From an uncultured Bacteroides sp. (GTDB lineage Bacteria > Bacteroidota > Bacteroidia > Bacteroidales > Bacteroidaceae), in assembly GCA_947173895.1 (NCBI GenBank), contig CAMWGU010000001.1, positions 1 through 64,000 of the forward strand: DNA of 64,000 nt, written 5' to 3'. Made by a program: the position numbers and the translations under genes. Below are positions 37,481-46,348 of the stretch, in pieces (within the stretch, counting starts at the first letter, position 1; every line of letters starts with the position of its first letter). Below the pieces are notes generated by a model, which saw only the letters and a program-made list of their open reading frames with translations, had not been told where the DNA came from and searched no databases.

Positions 37481-38713
37481 ATGAATAATAATACTGAACT
37501 TATTTTAATTAGAATCACTGGGCTTGACAGACCGGGGTTAACTGCTTCCATTACGGAAATATTGTCTAAATATGATGTTACAATCTTAGATATTGGCCAA
37601 GCCGATATTCATAGTACCTTATCATTAGGCATTCTATTCAAAAGTAAGGAGAAAGATTCCGGCAATATTATGAAAGAGTTGCTATTTAAAGCATCTGCAT
37701 TAGGCATCAACATCCGTTTCTATCCCGTAACAGTAGAAGAATATGAAGAATGGGTAAATATGCAAGGCAAAAACAGATATATCCTGACTTTATTGGGCCG
37801 CCGACTGACTGCCCGACAAATTGCCTCTGTCACAGGCATATTAGCCGAACAAGGATTAAACATTGATGCAATCAAACGTCTTACAGGGCGTGTCCCGCTA
37901 GATGAACAAAAGGCAAATGTACGTGCTTGCATCGAATTCTCAGTACGTGGCACCCCACAGAATCGAGAAGAAATGCAACAAGCGTTAATGAAACTAAGTA
38001 GCGAACTGGAAATGGATTTCTCCTTCCAATTGGACAACATGTACCGACGTATGCGCCGTCTTATCTGCTTCGATATGGATTCCACTCTGATCCAAACAGA
38101 ATGTATAGACGAACTTGCAGAACGTGCTGGTGTAGGCAAGCAAGTAAAAGAAATCACCGAACGCGCCATGCGAGGAGAAATAGACTTCATCGAAAGTTTC
38201 ACTGAGCGGGTAGCGTTGTTAAAAGGACTGGATGAAAGTGTAATGAAAGAAATTGCCGAAAAACTTCCGATTACCGAAGGAGTGGAGCGTCTGATGTTTG
38301 TGCTGAAAAGATATGGCTACAAAATTGCCATCCTATCAGGTGGATTCACTTACTTCGGCAATTATCTGAAAGACAAATTCGGCATAGATTACGTATATGC
38401 CAACGAGTTGGAAATAATAGACGGAAAGTTAACCGGAAGATATTTGGGAGATGTGGTAGACGGAAAACGTAAAGCTGAATTATTGAAACTGATAGCACAA
38501 GTAGAGCGTGTAGATATAGCACAAACCATTGCTGTAGGAGATGGAGCGAACGATCTTCCTATGCTATCTGAAGCCGGTTTGGGAATAGCATTCCACGCAA
38601 AACCCAAAGTGGTGGCAAATGCCAAACAATCCATTAACACTATTGGACTAGACGGCGTACTCTACTTTTTGGGATTCAAAGACTCTTACCTTGAAGAACG
38701 CGGAAAACTCTAA
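37481..38713 (+). CDS. serB: Phosphoserine phosphatase with N-terminal ACT domains
   Basis: A 410-residue enzyme for the last step of serine synthesis. Residues 1-170 hold two ACT-like regulatory domains (LIRITGLDRPGLTASITEIL, then a second beginning YILTLLGRRLTARQIA). The HAD phosphatase domain starts at about 190 with the nucleophile motif FDMDSTLI (Asp198 and Asp200), then ILSGGFTYF and the metal motif VGDGANDLPML. The ACT domains suggest amino-acid control. A DEAD-box gene follows 22 bp downstream, perhaps co-transcribed. Confidence 0.95.
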   Translation: MNNNTELILIRITGLDRPGLTASITEILSKYDVTILDIGQADIHSTLSLGILFKSKEKDSGNIMKELLFKASALGINIRFYPVTVEEYEEWVNMQGKNRYILTLLGRRLTARQIASVTGILAEQGLNIDAIKRLTGRVPLDEQKANVRACIEFSVRGTPQNREEMQQALMKLSSELEMDFSFQLDNMYRRMRRLICFDMDSTLIQTECIDELAERAGVGKQVKEITERAMRGEIDFIESFTERVALLKGLDESVMKEIAEKLPITEGVERLMFVLKRYGYKIAILSGGFTYFGNYLKDKFGIDYVYANELEIIDGKLTGRYLGDVVDGKRKAELLKLIAQVERVDIAQTIAVGDGANDLPMLSEAGLGIAFHAKPKVVANAKQSINTIGLDGVLYFLGFKDSYLEERGKL

Positions 38714-38735
38714 AGAAAGAAGTTACTATAAATAT

Positions 38736-39974
38736 ATGAAATTTTCAGAACTAAATTTAGAAGAAGGGGTACTTCAGGCATTAGATGCCATGAGATTTGA
38801 AGAATGTACTCCCGTACAAGAACATACCATACCGGTCATTTTGGAAGGGAAAGACCTAATTGGAGTGGCGCAAACCGGAACAGGAAAAACAGCTGCCTAC
38901 CTTTTACCAGTCCTCAATCAATTGAGCAAAGGCGGGTATCCAGAAGATGCTATCAATTGCGTTATCATGTCTCCCACACGTGAACTGGCACAACAAATAG
39001 ATCAGCAAATGGAAGGATTCTCTTATTTTCTACCGGCATCCAGTGTGGCTGTCTATGGAGGAAATGACGGAGTGCGTTTTGAACAGGAAAAGAAAGGATT
39101 AACATTAGGAGCCGAAGTAGTCATCGCCACTCCAGGGCGACTGATAAGCCACCTCAGTTTAGGCTATGTGGATTTATCAAGAGTTTCTTTCTTCATTCTC
39201 GATGAAGCTGACCGAATGCTTGACATGGGATTCTCGGAGGACATCATGCAAATCGTAAAATATTTGCCTAAAAAACGCCAAACCATCATGTTCTCGGCTA
39301 CTATGCCAGCTAAAATACAACAATTGGCAAAATCTATATTAAATGATCCGGTAGAAATAAAACTGGCTGTTTCAAAACCTGCAGATAAGATTATCCAAAC
39401 AGCTTATATATGCTATGAACAACAAAAACTAGGAATAATCCAATCTTTGTTCCAAGACCAAACACCCGAACGAGTCATAATCTTCGCTTCTTCCAAATTG
39501 AAGGTGAAAGAAGTAACACAAGCTTTCAAACGAATGAAACTCAACGTAGGCGAAATGCATTCAGACTTGGAACAAGCACAGCGAGAACAAATTATGCGCG
39601 AATTTAAAAGCGGAAAAATTAATATTCTAATCGCTACAGATATTGTTTCACGCGGAATAGACATTGATGATATTCGACTAGTCATCAATTATGATGTACC
39701 ACATGACTGTGAAGACTATGTACATCGCATCGGCCGCACAGCTCGTGCTAACCACGATGGCTGTGCCATTACTTTCGTTAGCGAGAAAGAACAGACACAA
39801 TTCAAAACTATTGAAAACTTCTTAAACAGAAACATATATAAAATTCCTGTTCCCGAAGAGTTGGGAGAAGCTCCCGAATATGCTCCACGAAACAATAATG
39901 GCCGTGACAATCATAGAGAAAAAAAACAGAGGAAATATAAAAAGAAACGCAACGGCGTAGAAAAAAAACGGTAA
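38736..39974 (+). CDS. DEAD-box RNA helicase (RhlE-like)
   Basis: A 412-residue ATP-dependent RNA helicase. All motifs are present: Q motif (FEECTPVQEHTIP), AQTGTGKTAAY, PTRELAQQ, TPGRLISH, DEAD (ILDEADRML), SAT, and in the second domain ATDIVSRGIDIDD and HRIGRTAR. The C-terminal 40 residues are strongly basic and probably bind RNA. The start at 38736 (MKFSELNLEEGV) is chosen because upstream frames would overlap serB. Its role is ribosome assembly or mRNA turnover by family knowledge. Confidence 0.94.
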   Translation: MKFSELNLEEGVLQALDAMRFEECTPVQEHTIPVILEGKDLIGVAQTGTGKTAAYLLPVLNQLSKGGYPEDAINCVIMSPTRELAQQIDQQMEGFSYFLPASSVAVYGGNDGVRFEQEKKGLTLGAEVVIATPGRLISHLSLGYVDLSRVSFFILDEADRMLDMGFSEDIMQIVKYLPKKRQTIMFSATMPAKIQQLAKSILNDPVEIKLAVSKPADKIIQTAYICYEQQKLGIIQSLFQDQTPERVIIFASSKLKVKEVTQAFKRMKLNVGEMHSDLEQAQREQIMREFKSGKINILIATDIVSRGIDIDDIRLVINYDVPHDCEDYVHRIGRTARANHDGCAITFVSEKEQTQFKTIENFLNRNIYKIPVPEELGEAPEYAPRNNNGRDNHREKKQRKYKKKRNGVEKKR

Positions 39975-40477
39975 TGCGCTTTCGCCATAGAAGTATTTTA
40001 GGAAGAAGTTTTCCCGATTTTGAATGTTATGCCCAGATGTGCCTACTTGCAGGTCTCGGCAAACAGTGATGCGGTAATTTCCCGAAACAGGATCGGGCTA
40101 ACGCCCGTTGCCTGTGTGTGAACAGATACCACAGCCTATCCCTTCTTCCTTCATACTCTTTCTTTATATTGTTCTTATTTCTTTGTCGTCAGGAAAGTCT
40201 GCATGGCACGCAGGTTGCGCGATAAGTATTATTGCTTTCATATTTTTTGCTTTGGGTTTATATCCACACAATTTGAAAATGTCGTTTTATGTTTGCAAAG
40301 ATAAGCCGATACCCTATAAATCACCTTTCCATAATTGCGGACGATAATGCTATTTTTACGGCAAGTATATCTATTGTTTCCTTTAGGATTTTGAATTGAC
40401 TGTTTGCCCGCTTAATGTCCATCAACAAACGGTTTTGAGCGTGGAGAATACATTCAAAAAGCGTTTGTCAAGAGGGG
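39975..40477. other. Gene-poor stretch, probably decayed coding remnants
   Basis: No convincing gene lies here. A minus-strand -7 element (TATCTTTG at 40296-40303) points into the stretch, but only very short frames follow it. A plus-strand frame of about 30 codons (40028-40120) and a minus-strand frame of 48 codons at 40321-40467 (containing MDIKRANSQFKILKET) read like protein but have no intact start or context. The pattern suggests remnants left by insertion or deletion beside composite repeat C, which begins at once after it. Confidence 0.3.
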
Positions 40478-41135
40478 CGGCCGGAAATGGGGAAAATCGC
40501 AGGTCTGTTCACCGGAACAAGGCATGCTTGTTCACCGCACGAGCATGCCCTGTTCGTTGTACAAGCATGCTATGTTCGCCGTACAAGCCCGGCTTGTTCA
40601 CTGCACAGGCTTGGTATGTGCGCCGCAACACATTCCGCCTTGTCGTAAAAACACGTACGTATGCGTGGGCTTGTACATACGTACATATAGGCTTACACAT
40701 ACGTATGTATAGGCTTACACGTACGTACGTGCAGAGGACCTCATCCCTCATCAGGTTGGTTCTTCCCCTTCTCCCTTCATCCTTTCATTTTTTAGTTAAC
40801 CATATATCAATCAGATGGTTAAAAATGACAGAGCATCCTCTCACGCCCCTTTCAGCCACCGGCATGAGTCCTTTCACATCTACCCTCGGCGGTTTCACAC
40901 CATGCTGCCTTTGTGTGCCTATGAAGGGAGGATGAAAGGAGCCGAAGGAGTGTCCTCTCACTCTCGGAATCCCCATCGGCAGGGCATTTCGGCAGACAAT
41001 GAAAGGATGAATGGAAAAAGTAGAATCACGTCAATGCTGTATCCTGTGTGAAGGGGCAACCATGCAAAAAATGTTGTTTTTGGACAATGCCGGGCCGAAA
41101 GACAATGGTAATGCATTTGGTTCCAGCAGATAGAA
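40478..41135 (+). repeat. Composite dispersed repeat, copy C
   Basis: Same direction as copy A and inverted relative to copy B. In order: five to six units of about 22 bp with TGTTC and AAGCATGC or related words (40503-40630), an array of 22-bp ACGTACGT units (40651-40732), a CT-rich block with inverted-repeat ends (40771-40790 and 40998-41014), then the tail GTAGAATCACGTCAATGCTG leading to a short coding-like segment that starts at ATG 41062 and is broken by a 1-base insertion relative to copy B. No transposase is present. From 41136 to 41309 I see only AT-rich spacer. Confidence 0.8.
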
Positions 41136-41309
41136 GATTCTTAGCCGGGAATTAGACAAGAATGGCTTACAAATTATTTTTTAGCGATGCATGGCAGGTG
41201 AGAAAATAATCTGAAGGAATCTCAAATTTTCATCTGCCGCATATTGTGATTCATCCATTCCATAACAGCAATTCATCTGAATCTTCTTGTGCTCCCGACA
41301 GAAGCCTTA

Positions 41310-41317
41310 TACCTTTG
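41310..41317 (+). promoter_or_regulatory. -7 element for the DUF6268-like gene
   Basis: TACCTTTG, 28 bp before the ATG at 41346, with a weak TTGTG about 20 bp upstream. Confidence 0.55.
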
Positions 41318-41345
41318 CGTTGCTTTTCACTTAAAAAGAAAAATA

Positions 41346-42251
41346 ATGGGCAACAGAATTTTAATGATAGCCATTCTGATAAATTTGTCTTTGCGATGCT
41401 TCGGACAGGGATACATGAATTACGACTACCTATTTTCGTCCTCTTTCAAGGATCAGGAAGGAAACAAGCATGGTTCGGGCAACTTGCAAAAAATCTCAGG
41501 ACGGTATACCATCCCTGTTTCAAAAAGGCTTAATGAAAGAAACCAACCCACAGCATGGGGAATGCTCCTTTCCACATCATACGGCATAATGGATAATGTA
41601 GGAGAAGCACAAGCGTTGAATCCTGACCGTATTCTGAACGTGGGATTGACAGCATCCCACTTGCGCCCTCTTTCTGAGAGGTGGAGTTTACTTGCCTCTT
41701 TAGGATGTGGCATTTATGCGTCACCAGACGAAGTACGGTGGCAGAGCCTTTTGGTAAACGGAGCTTTCATCTTCGCATACCGCCTACACGAAAACTTAAG
41801 TATAGGAGTAGGTGGCGGAGTGACCAATTCGTATGGTGTACCCATCATCATACCGATGCTTTATTTGACTTGGCGAACAAACTGGCGCTACAAGGTATCC
41901 ATTGATATGGTTGATGCTCTTAAAGTCCAAGTCGCCACACAGATCGCTTCGAAGATACAGTTGGAACTGAATGCCTTAGAGATGGACGGCATGGCTGCGG
42001 TAATGCGCATGGATGGGAAAGATAAAATATATTCGTCCGCTATGATAACTTCCGACCTGATCGCCTCATATCGGGTATTTGGAAAAGCCAGTTTTTATGC
42101 CGGGATAGGCGGCGTGTGGATGCGCTCGTCATTTATTACAGACCGAACCTTAAAGAGTTTTTTCAAAACTCTCTCTGAGAGGAAAAATATGGATGAATAT
42201 ATTTTTGCCCCATCGTTCCGTGCTTCAGTCGGTTTCCGTTATGGTTTTTAG
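41346..42251 (+). CDS. DUF6268-like outer-membrane beta-barrel protein
   Basis: A 301-residue predicted outer-membrane protein. The start MGNRILMIAILINLSLRCFG is chosen because it opens a signal peptide and lies 28 bp after a good -7 element; the longer frame from 41289 overlaps that promoter. Alternating hydrophobic and polar residues (LLASLGCGIYAS, LSIGVGGGVTNSYG, SFYAGIGGVWMR) and the C-terminal aromatic ending VGFRYGF are typical of beta-barrels. I match it to DUF6268 by overall reading, not by search. The function is unknown. A broken LytTR regulator follows 50 bp downstream and may have been its partner. Confidence 0.7.
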   Translation: MGNRILMIAILINLSLRCFGQGYMNYDYLFSSSFKDQEGNKHGSGNLQKISGRYTIPVSKRLNERNQPTAWGMLLSTSYGIMDNVGEAQALNPDRILNVGLTASHLRPLSERWSLLASLGCGIYASPDEVRWQSLLVNGAFIFAYRLHENLSIGVGGGVTNSYGVPIIIPMLYLTWRTNWRYKVSIDMVDALKVQVATQIASKIQLELNALEMDGMAAVMRMDGKDKIYSSAMITSDLIASYRVFGKASFYAGIGGVWMRSSFITDRTLKSFFKTLSERKNMDEYIFAPSFRASVGFRYGF

Positions 42252-42300
42252 GCTAATAAGAAGCAACTTTGCAATCACTTTAATCGAAAGCAGAAATAGC

Positions 42301-42844
42301 ATGACAGATATCTTATAGTAGAAGACGAAAGGTTGGCATATGAGGAAATATGCCGTATGATGCGCAAATTACGCTCCACTTACGACTTTGCCGGATGGGC
42401 GGAGAGTGTAGAACAAGCCGTGTGCCTGCTGAAAGCGGAGAAATTCGACCTGCTGATTATCGACATCCGTTTGTCTGACGGTGTGAGCTTTGAGATATTC
42501 GAACAATATCCTGTGGAAATTCCCGTCATCTTCACTACTGCTTACGATGAATATGCCTTGGACGCATTCCGTGTGAACAGCATCGACTATCTGTTGAAAC
42601 CGATTGGTGAACGAGAACTTGATGCGGCATTGGGTAAGTTTGAGCGACGGTGCTACCTGCGCTCCGTCACTCCTGAATACCGCAAGCTGGAAGCGGAATT
42701 TTTGTCCGGAGGTAAGAAAAACAGGTTCTTGGTGCAGACAGGCGACACGTTCCGCCCTGTGGCAACTTCCGACATAGCTTTCTTCTACAGCGAACGCAGC
42801 ATTACAACGGCATAGTGGAAATGGTGTACAAGCGGGAAATATGA
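42301..42844 (+). pseudogene. Broken LytTR-family response regulator
   Basis: The middle reads clearly as a LytTR response regulator: a receiver (RYLIVEDERLAYEE, phospho-acceptor in LLIIDIRLSDGV, TAYDEYALDAF, DYLLKPIGE) and the first part of a LytTR DNA-binding domain (NRFLVQTGDTFRPVATSDIA). Both ends are damaged. The ATG at 42301 is one base out of frame with the receiver, so translation would stop at once at TAGTAG. After FFYSER the frame hits TAG at 42813. The next bases in another frame read QHYNGIVEMVYKREI and a stop at 42842-42844, which looks like a protein C-terminus joined out of frame after loss of most of the DNA-binding domain. Confidence 0.8.
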
Positions 42845-42858
42845 ACGGAGGTTATAAA

Positions 42859-44913
42859 TCAATCCCTACCTCCGGCATCAGCCAGCCTGAAAGGTGCTTC
42901 CAGTTTCTTCTCTAAACCATGCGCTGTCCGTTCAACATAATAAATTCCAGAAGACACAGGCCCAAACTTTTTGCCATCCAGCACGATTTCTTTATCCTGA
43001 TAGACGGCCACCCAATAACCTTTGCCTGCCGAAGGGACTTGCAACACTTGGGCAACCGAATCATTACAAACGATTCTTATCTCACGGTTCACATCAAACT
43101 GTTTCAGTTTTTCTTTATCGATTCCCGGAAAAACAACATACTGATATTTGGCTTCCAACGGACGCACACCATGACGAAGATGCAACGAAAGCACCTCTCC
43201 TTCTACCGCAACCGGCTGATACATCTTCATAAAATCACACCAACGCCCGGAACGCCTTCCAGACTCAACCACCAATGTGTCCTCGTCTGCCAAAGTGATA
43301 TACCCGGTCTGGTCATGAAAAAAGCGTAACTCTTTCTGTGCAAATGATTGACGACCTTCAATTTTCTTCCAATCTTCATCCTGTAGAACCATAACATCGC
43401 CCATCTTCAGCCGCTGGTCTATAGAAGTAGTCACACACAATGCAGTATCCGCCTGAATGCCAGTTCCCAAGCAAATTGCAAAATCATCCGTAAACAGCCA
43501 CGACTTATACGCCTTCAATCCATCGCGGACCAATTGCATGGATGCCATTCCTCTCCTACCGTCGGTCAACCCACCAACTAAAGGGCTTGCATTGTTCGAC
43601 CGAGTATGGTTAATGTTGGGCATCGGTTTTTCATCTTCATAAGAAGTGACCCCTGGAATCTTCCTCCAATCCCAAAAAGGAAATATATCCAGATATTCAT
43701 CACCGCGTACATAAAAATAGGTAGCTCCGTCGCCCATATAATATCCTTTCAGATTGTCCTCATTCACTTGTTCTGTTCCAATCACACGACGGGAAGACAT
43801 CTTCACAGTCCCCATCCAGCCTTTGCTGCGATGAACCGTATAGTCAGAATCATCGAAATGCTTATGTCCAACACAGAAATTGCCCTGTTTAGGAAATCCA
43901 TCCAATCCCAAATCGGCAGCAGCAAAGGCTAGTCCATACGCCTTATGCACCTGTGCATGATGAAAAAGCTGGCGTCCCAACGAACTGATGTCCATGTATC
44001 TGTTCCAGATGACCCATCTATATCCTTCGTTTACCAGCGAATGCAGTATAGCCAGCTGCCGTTTGTCGAATTCGTATGCCGTCCCTTTAAACAGTCGATA
44101 AAAGAAACTCATGCCCGACACATAGGCCAATCCATAATTACCAAATTGCTGCTGCGGACCATGCTGATGAAAACTCCAGTCGGCTTTGATGCCTTCTTTT
44201 CTACCTGTACATATTTCGGACACAATGGTATCTCGTGCGGCTTTCACCAACTGAGCGTTTCGTTCCAACAAAGCCCGGATCAACACATTTCCTGCCAGCC
44301 ACACTTTATTTTGACCGGTCATACCGAATTTGGCATTCCGCATGACCTCTATGGCAGAAGCCTTCTCTTCTTCCGACAGTTGTTCTTCCAATAAGATAAA
44401 AGCAGTTCCTAAGGTTTTAGGAATACCTATTTCATTGTACCACCAGTTCTGACACTTCAAGCGTGCCGAAAACCAATAAGCCAGTGCCAAATGGATGGCT
44501 TTTCGTATCTCGTCCGACTTATAGAAGTCCGTCTGGTCTGAATAATACAACTTGGACAATTCCAGGATGCGCTCCGTATGTTGCTTAGGTTCCCAGCCTG
44601 AACGCTTGGTATCGGCATAATTAATATCCGTCCACGAACCATTAGCAGCCATCTTTTTCAAATAATCCTTTATTTTATCCAAATCAAAAGGATAGCGTTG
44701 CTGAAGCTCTACCACGACTTGATCAGATATTTCCGTTTCCGGTTTAATCCGAATGAAATCCGACAGCAACGAATCTGTCTTCTCTGCAAAAGGAACCAAT
44801 ATGGTCCGATAGTTCTCCTTGATACGAGACAATTCATCCTCTCCGGTTGCCCTGACATTCTGATTTGCCACCATACAGCATCCCAACAGGATATATTTAA
44901 TAAATCGATTCAT
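42859..44913 (-). CDS. Polysaccharide lyase family 8 (chondroitin AC/hyaluronate lyase-like)
   Basis: A 684-residue exported lyase. The N-terminus is a signal sequence (MNRFIKYILLGCCMVANQ); LLGC could be a lipobox. An alpha-barrel domain carries the expected catalytic groups: NWWYNEIGIP (Asn near 157), HQHGPQQQFGNYG (His and Tyr near 250-260) and the Arg in SSLGRQL (near 308). A beta-sandwich domain follows. Such enzymes cleave uronic-acid polysaccharides by beta-elimination, giving unsaturated products. No SusC/SusD pair or sulfatase is next to it, so it is not in a typical polysaccharide utilisation locus, and the exact substrate cannot be fixed. It lies 91 bp after potD on the same strand and probably has its own promoter. 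Confidence 0.87.
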   Translation of the reverse strand: MNRFIKYILLGCCMVANQNVRATGEDELSRIKENYRTILVPFAEKTDSLLSDFIRIKPETEISDQVVVELQQRYPFDLDKIKDYLKKMAANGSWTDINYADTKRSGWEPKQHTERILELSKLYYSDQTDFYKSDEIRKAIHLALAYWFSARLKCQNWWYNEIGIPKTLGTAFILLEEQLSEEEKASAIEVMRNAKFGMTGQNKVWLAGNVLIRALLERNAQLVKAARDTIVSEICTGRKEGIKADWSFHQHGPQQQFGNYGLAYVSGMSFFYRLFKGTAYEFDKRQLAILHSLVNEGYRWVIWNRYMDISSLGRQLFHHAQVHKAYGLAFAAADLGLDGFPKQGNFCVGHKHFDDSDYTVHRSKGWMGTVKMSSRRVIGTEQVNEDNLKGYYMGDGATYFYVRGDEYLDIFPFWDWRKIPGVTSYEDEKPMPNINHTRSNNASPLVGGLTDGRRGMASMQLVRDGLKAYKSWLFTDDFAICLGTGIQADTALCVTTSIDQRLKMGDVMVLQDEDWKKIEGRQSFAQKELRFFHDQTGYITLADEDTLVVESGRRSGRWCDFMKMYQPVAVEGEVLSLHLRHGVRPLEAKYQYVVFPGIDKEKLKQFDVNREIRIVCNDSVAQVLQVPSAGKGYWVAVYQDKEIVLDGKKFGPVSSGIYYVERTAHGLEKKLEAPFRLADAGGRD

Positions 44914-45004
44914 CTCTTTTAATAATTAAGTCATAACTGAGCGCACATTTCAAACTGTAAACATCTGTCACGCATTATTAAGATCTACCTTTCAACCGTT
45001 TCTT

Positions 45005-46345
45005 TCACTTCCTTTTCATTTTCCTACGGTTTCTACGACGGCGTTGCACCTTCTTGTGCTGATAGCGCTGGAAGCGTTTGTATATAGTAAATACCACCAT
45101 CGCTCCGACAGAGAGCAGAATCACAATAACCACTCCCGCCCCCAGGTTATCTCCTTTCACACGCGACCACATCTCCAACACCTGTTCGGTTTTTTCACCC
45201 GAATCGCGAATCATGGCACAGCGTTCCACCACTGCACGATCGGGATACTGCACCTTGTCTATCGGTATGCTGTCGGCAGCAGGGCCGAAGAAATAACTTA
45301 AATCGGCAAAATAAGACAAGCTGGTATCTATCTTTGCTTCCAATATTTCAGGAGTTGCCACCGCACTTACATACCCACAGGCATCCATGTTTCGCAAAGC
45401 CACATCAGATCGGCATAAATAATTGATAAAATAACTGGCGGCTTTCCTGTTTTGAGCATATTTGGGAATCACCCAACCATCATACCACACATTGCTTCCT
45501 TCTGCTGGAACCTCATAGTCCAAGTTGACTCCCACTCCTTCTGCTTCTTCAATGGCCCATACCGCATCACCACTCCAAGTCATATTCAGCCAAGCCTTGC
45601 CCTTGGTCATCATTTCCTTGCCGAAATCAGCTTCCCAACCGGCTATCAGGGGTTTCATCGCTTTCAGGTATTTCTCAACCGTATCAATAGATGCCTGAGA
45701 GTAATTGTTCATCAGCCCCTCTACTGTCACCTTCCCTTCTTTCAGAAGCTCAGTATTAGCATAAATCAGCGCAGTACCGTATGCGTCACGATAACTTTCC
45801 TTCATCAGGATCTTGTTTTTGTATGCCGTGTTCCAAAGGCTGGACCAAGTCATGGCATCCTCTACCGGGACATGATCGGTGTTAAACAAAATACCCGCTG
45901 TCCCCCACATGTAGCCCACTGCATAATCCGAAGCACGACGGCCCGGCTGGCTCAATTTGTCCAGTTGTTCGCGGATATAAGAAGACTCATTGTGCAGATA
46001 ATTGGGAGTTTGCCCAAAAGCAGTATCAACCGGAAGAAGCAGATTCTTGCGAAGCATACGCTCTATGATATACTCTGAAGGACAAACCACATCGAAATCT
46101 TCATGCCCCCGCTCTATTTTGGTCAGCATGATCTCATTGATATCGAACGTTTGATAAACGATCCGGATATCCTCGCCAGTCTGCTCTTTATACCATTGCG
46201 GAAATTCCGACAATACGTCTTCATCTATATAATCGGCCCAATTATATACTTTCAGCACATTCTTGCGAGGCTCCGTATTATAACACCCGGTAAAAGTAAG
46301 CAAAGCCACGGCACATGCCACCAGCCATTTATTAAATTTCTTCAT
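45005..46345 (-). CDS. potD: Spermidine/putrescine-binding lipoprotein PotD with C-terminal membrane anchor
   Basis: A 446-residue substrate-binding protein. The signal ends in a lipobox (LLTFTGC, Cys21) and the mature protein begins with the PotD pattern VLKVYNWADYIDEDVL; DVVCPSEYIIERM and the later WSGDAVWAIEEAE are also typical. It is about 90 residues longer than usual PotD. After the binding domain, near residue 405, come a membrane helix (GAGVVIVILLSVGAMVVFTIY) and a tail of about 25 residues rich in Arg and Lys. The protein may thus be held in the membrane at both ends. Last gene of potABCD, 3 bp after potC. Confidence 0.93.
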   Translation of the reverse strand: MKKFNKWLVACAVALLTFTGCYNTEPRKNVLKVYNWADYIDEDVLSEFPQWYKEQTGEDIRIVYQTFDINEIMLTKIERGHEDFDVVCPSEYIIERMLRKNLLLPVDTAFGQTPNYLHNESSYIREQLDKLSQPGRRASDYAVGYMWGTAGILFNTDHVPVEDAMTWSSLWNTAYKNKILMKESYRDAYGTALIYANTELLKEGKVTVEGLMNNYSQASIDTVEKYLKAMKPLIAGWEADFGKEMMTKGKAWLNMTWSGDAVWAIEEAEGVGVNLDYEVPAEGSNVWYDGWVIPKYAQNRKAASYFINYLCRSDVALRNMDACGYVSAVATPEILEAKIDTSLSYFADLSYFFGPAADSIPIDKVQYPDRAVVERCAMIRDSGEKTEQVLEMWSRVKGDNLGAGVVIVILLSVGAMVVFTIYKRFQRYQHKKVQRRRRNRRKMKRK

Positions 46346-46348
46346 TTT

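Noticed and set aside
40503..40732. Possible CRISPR array (22-bp periodic repeats)
   Set aside because: Units follow one another without unique spacers, are palindromic and degenerate, and no cas genes are present in the window.
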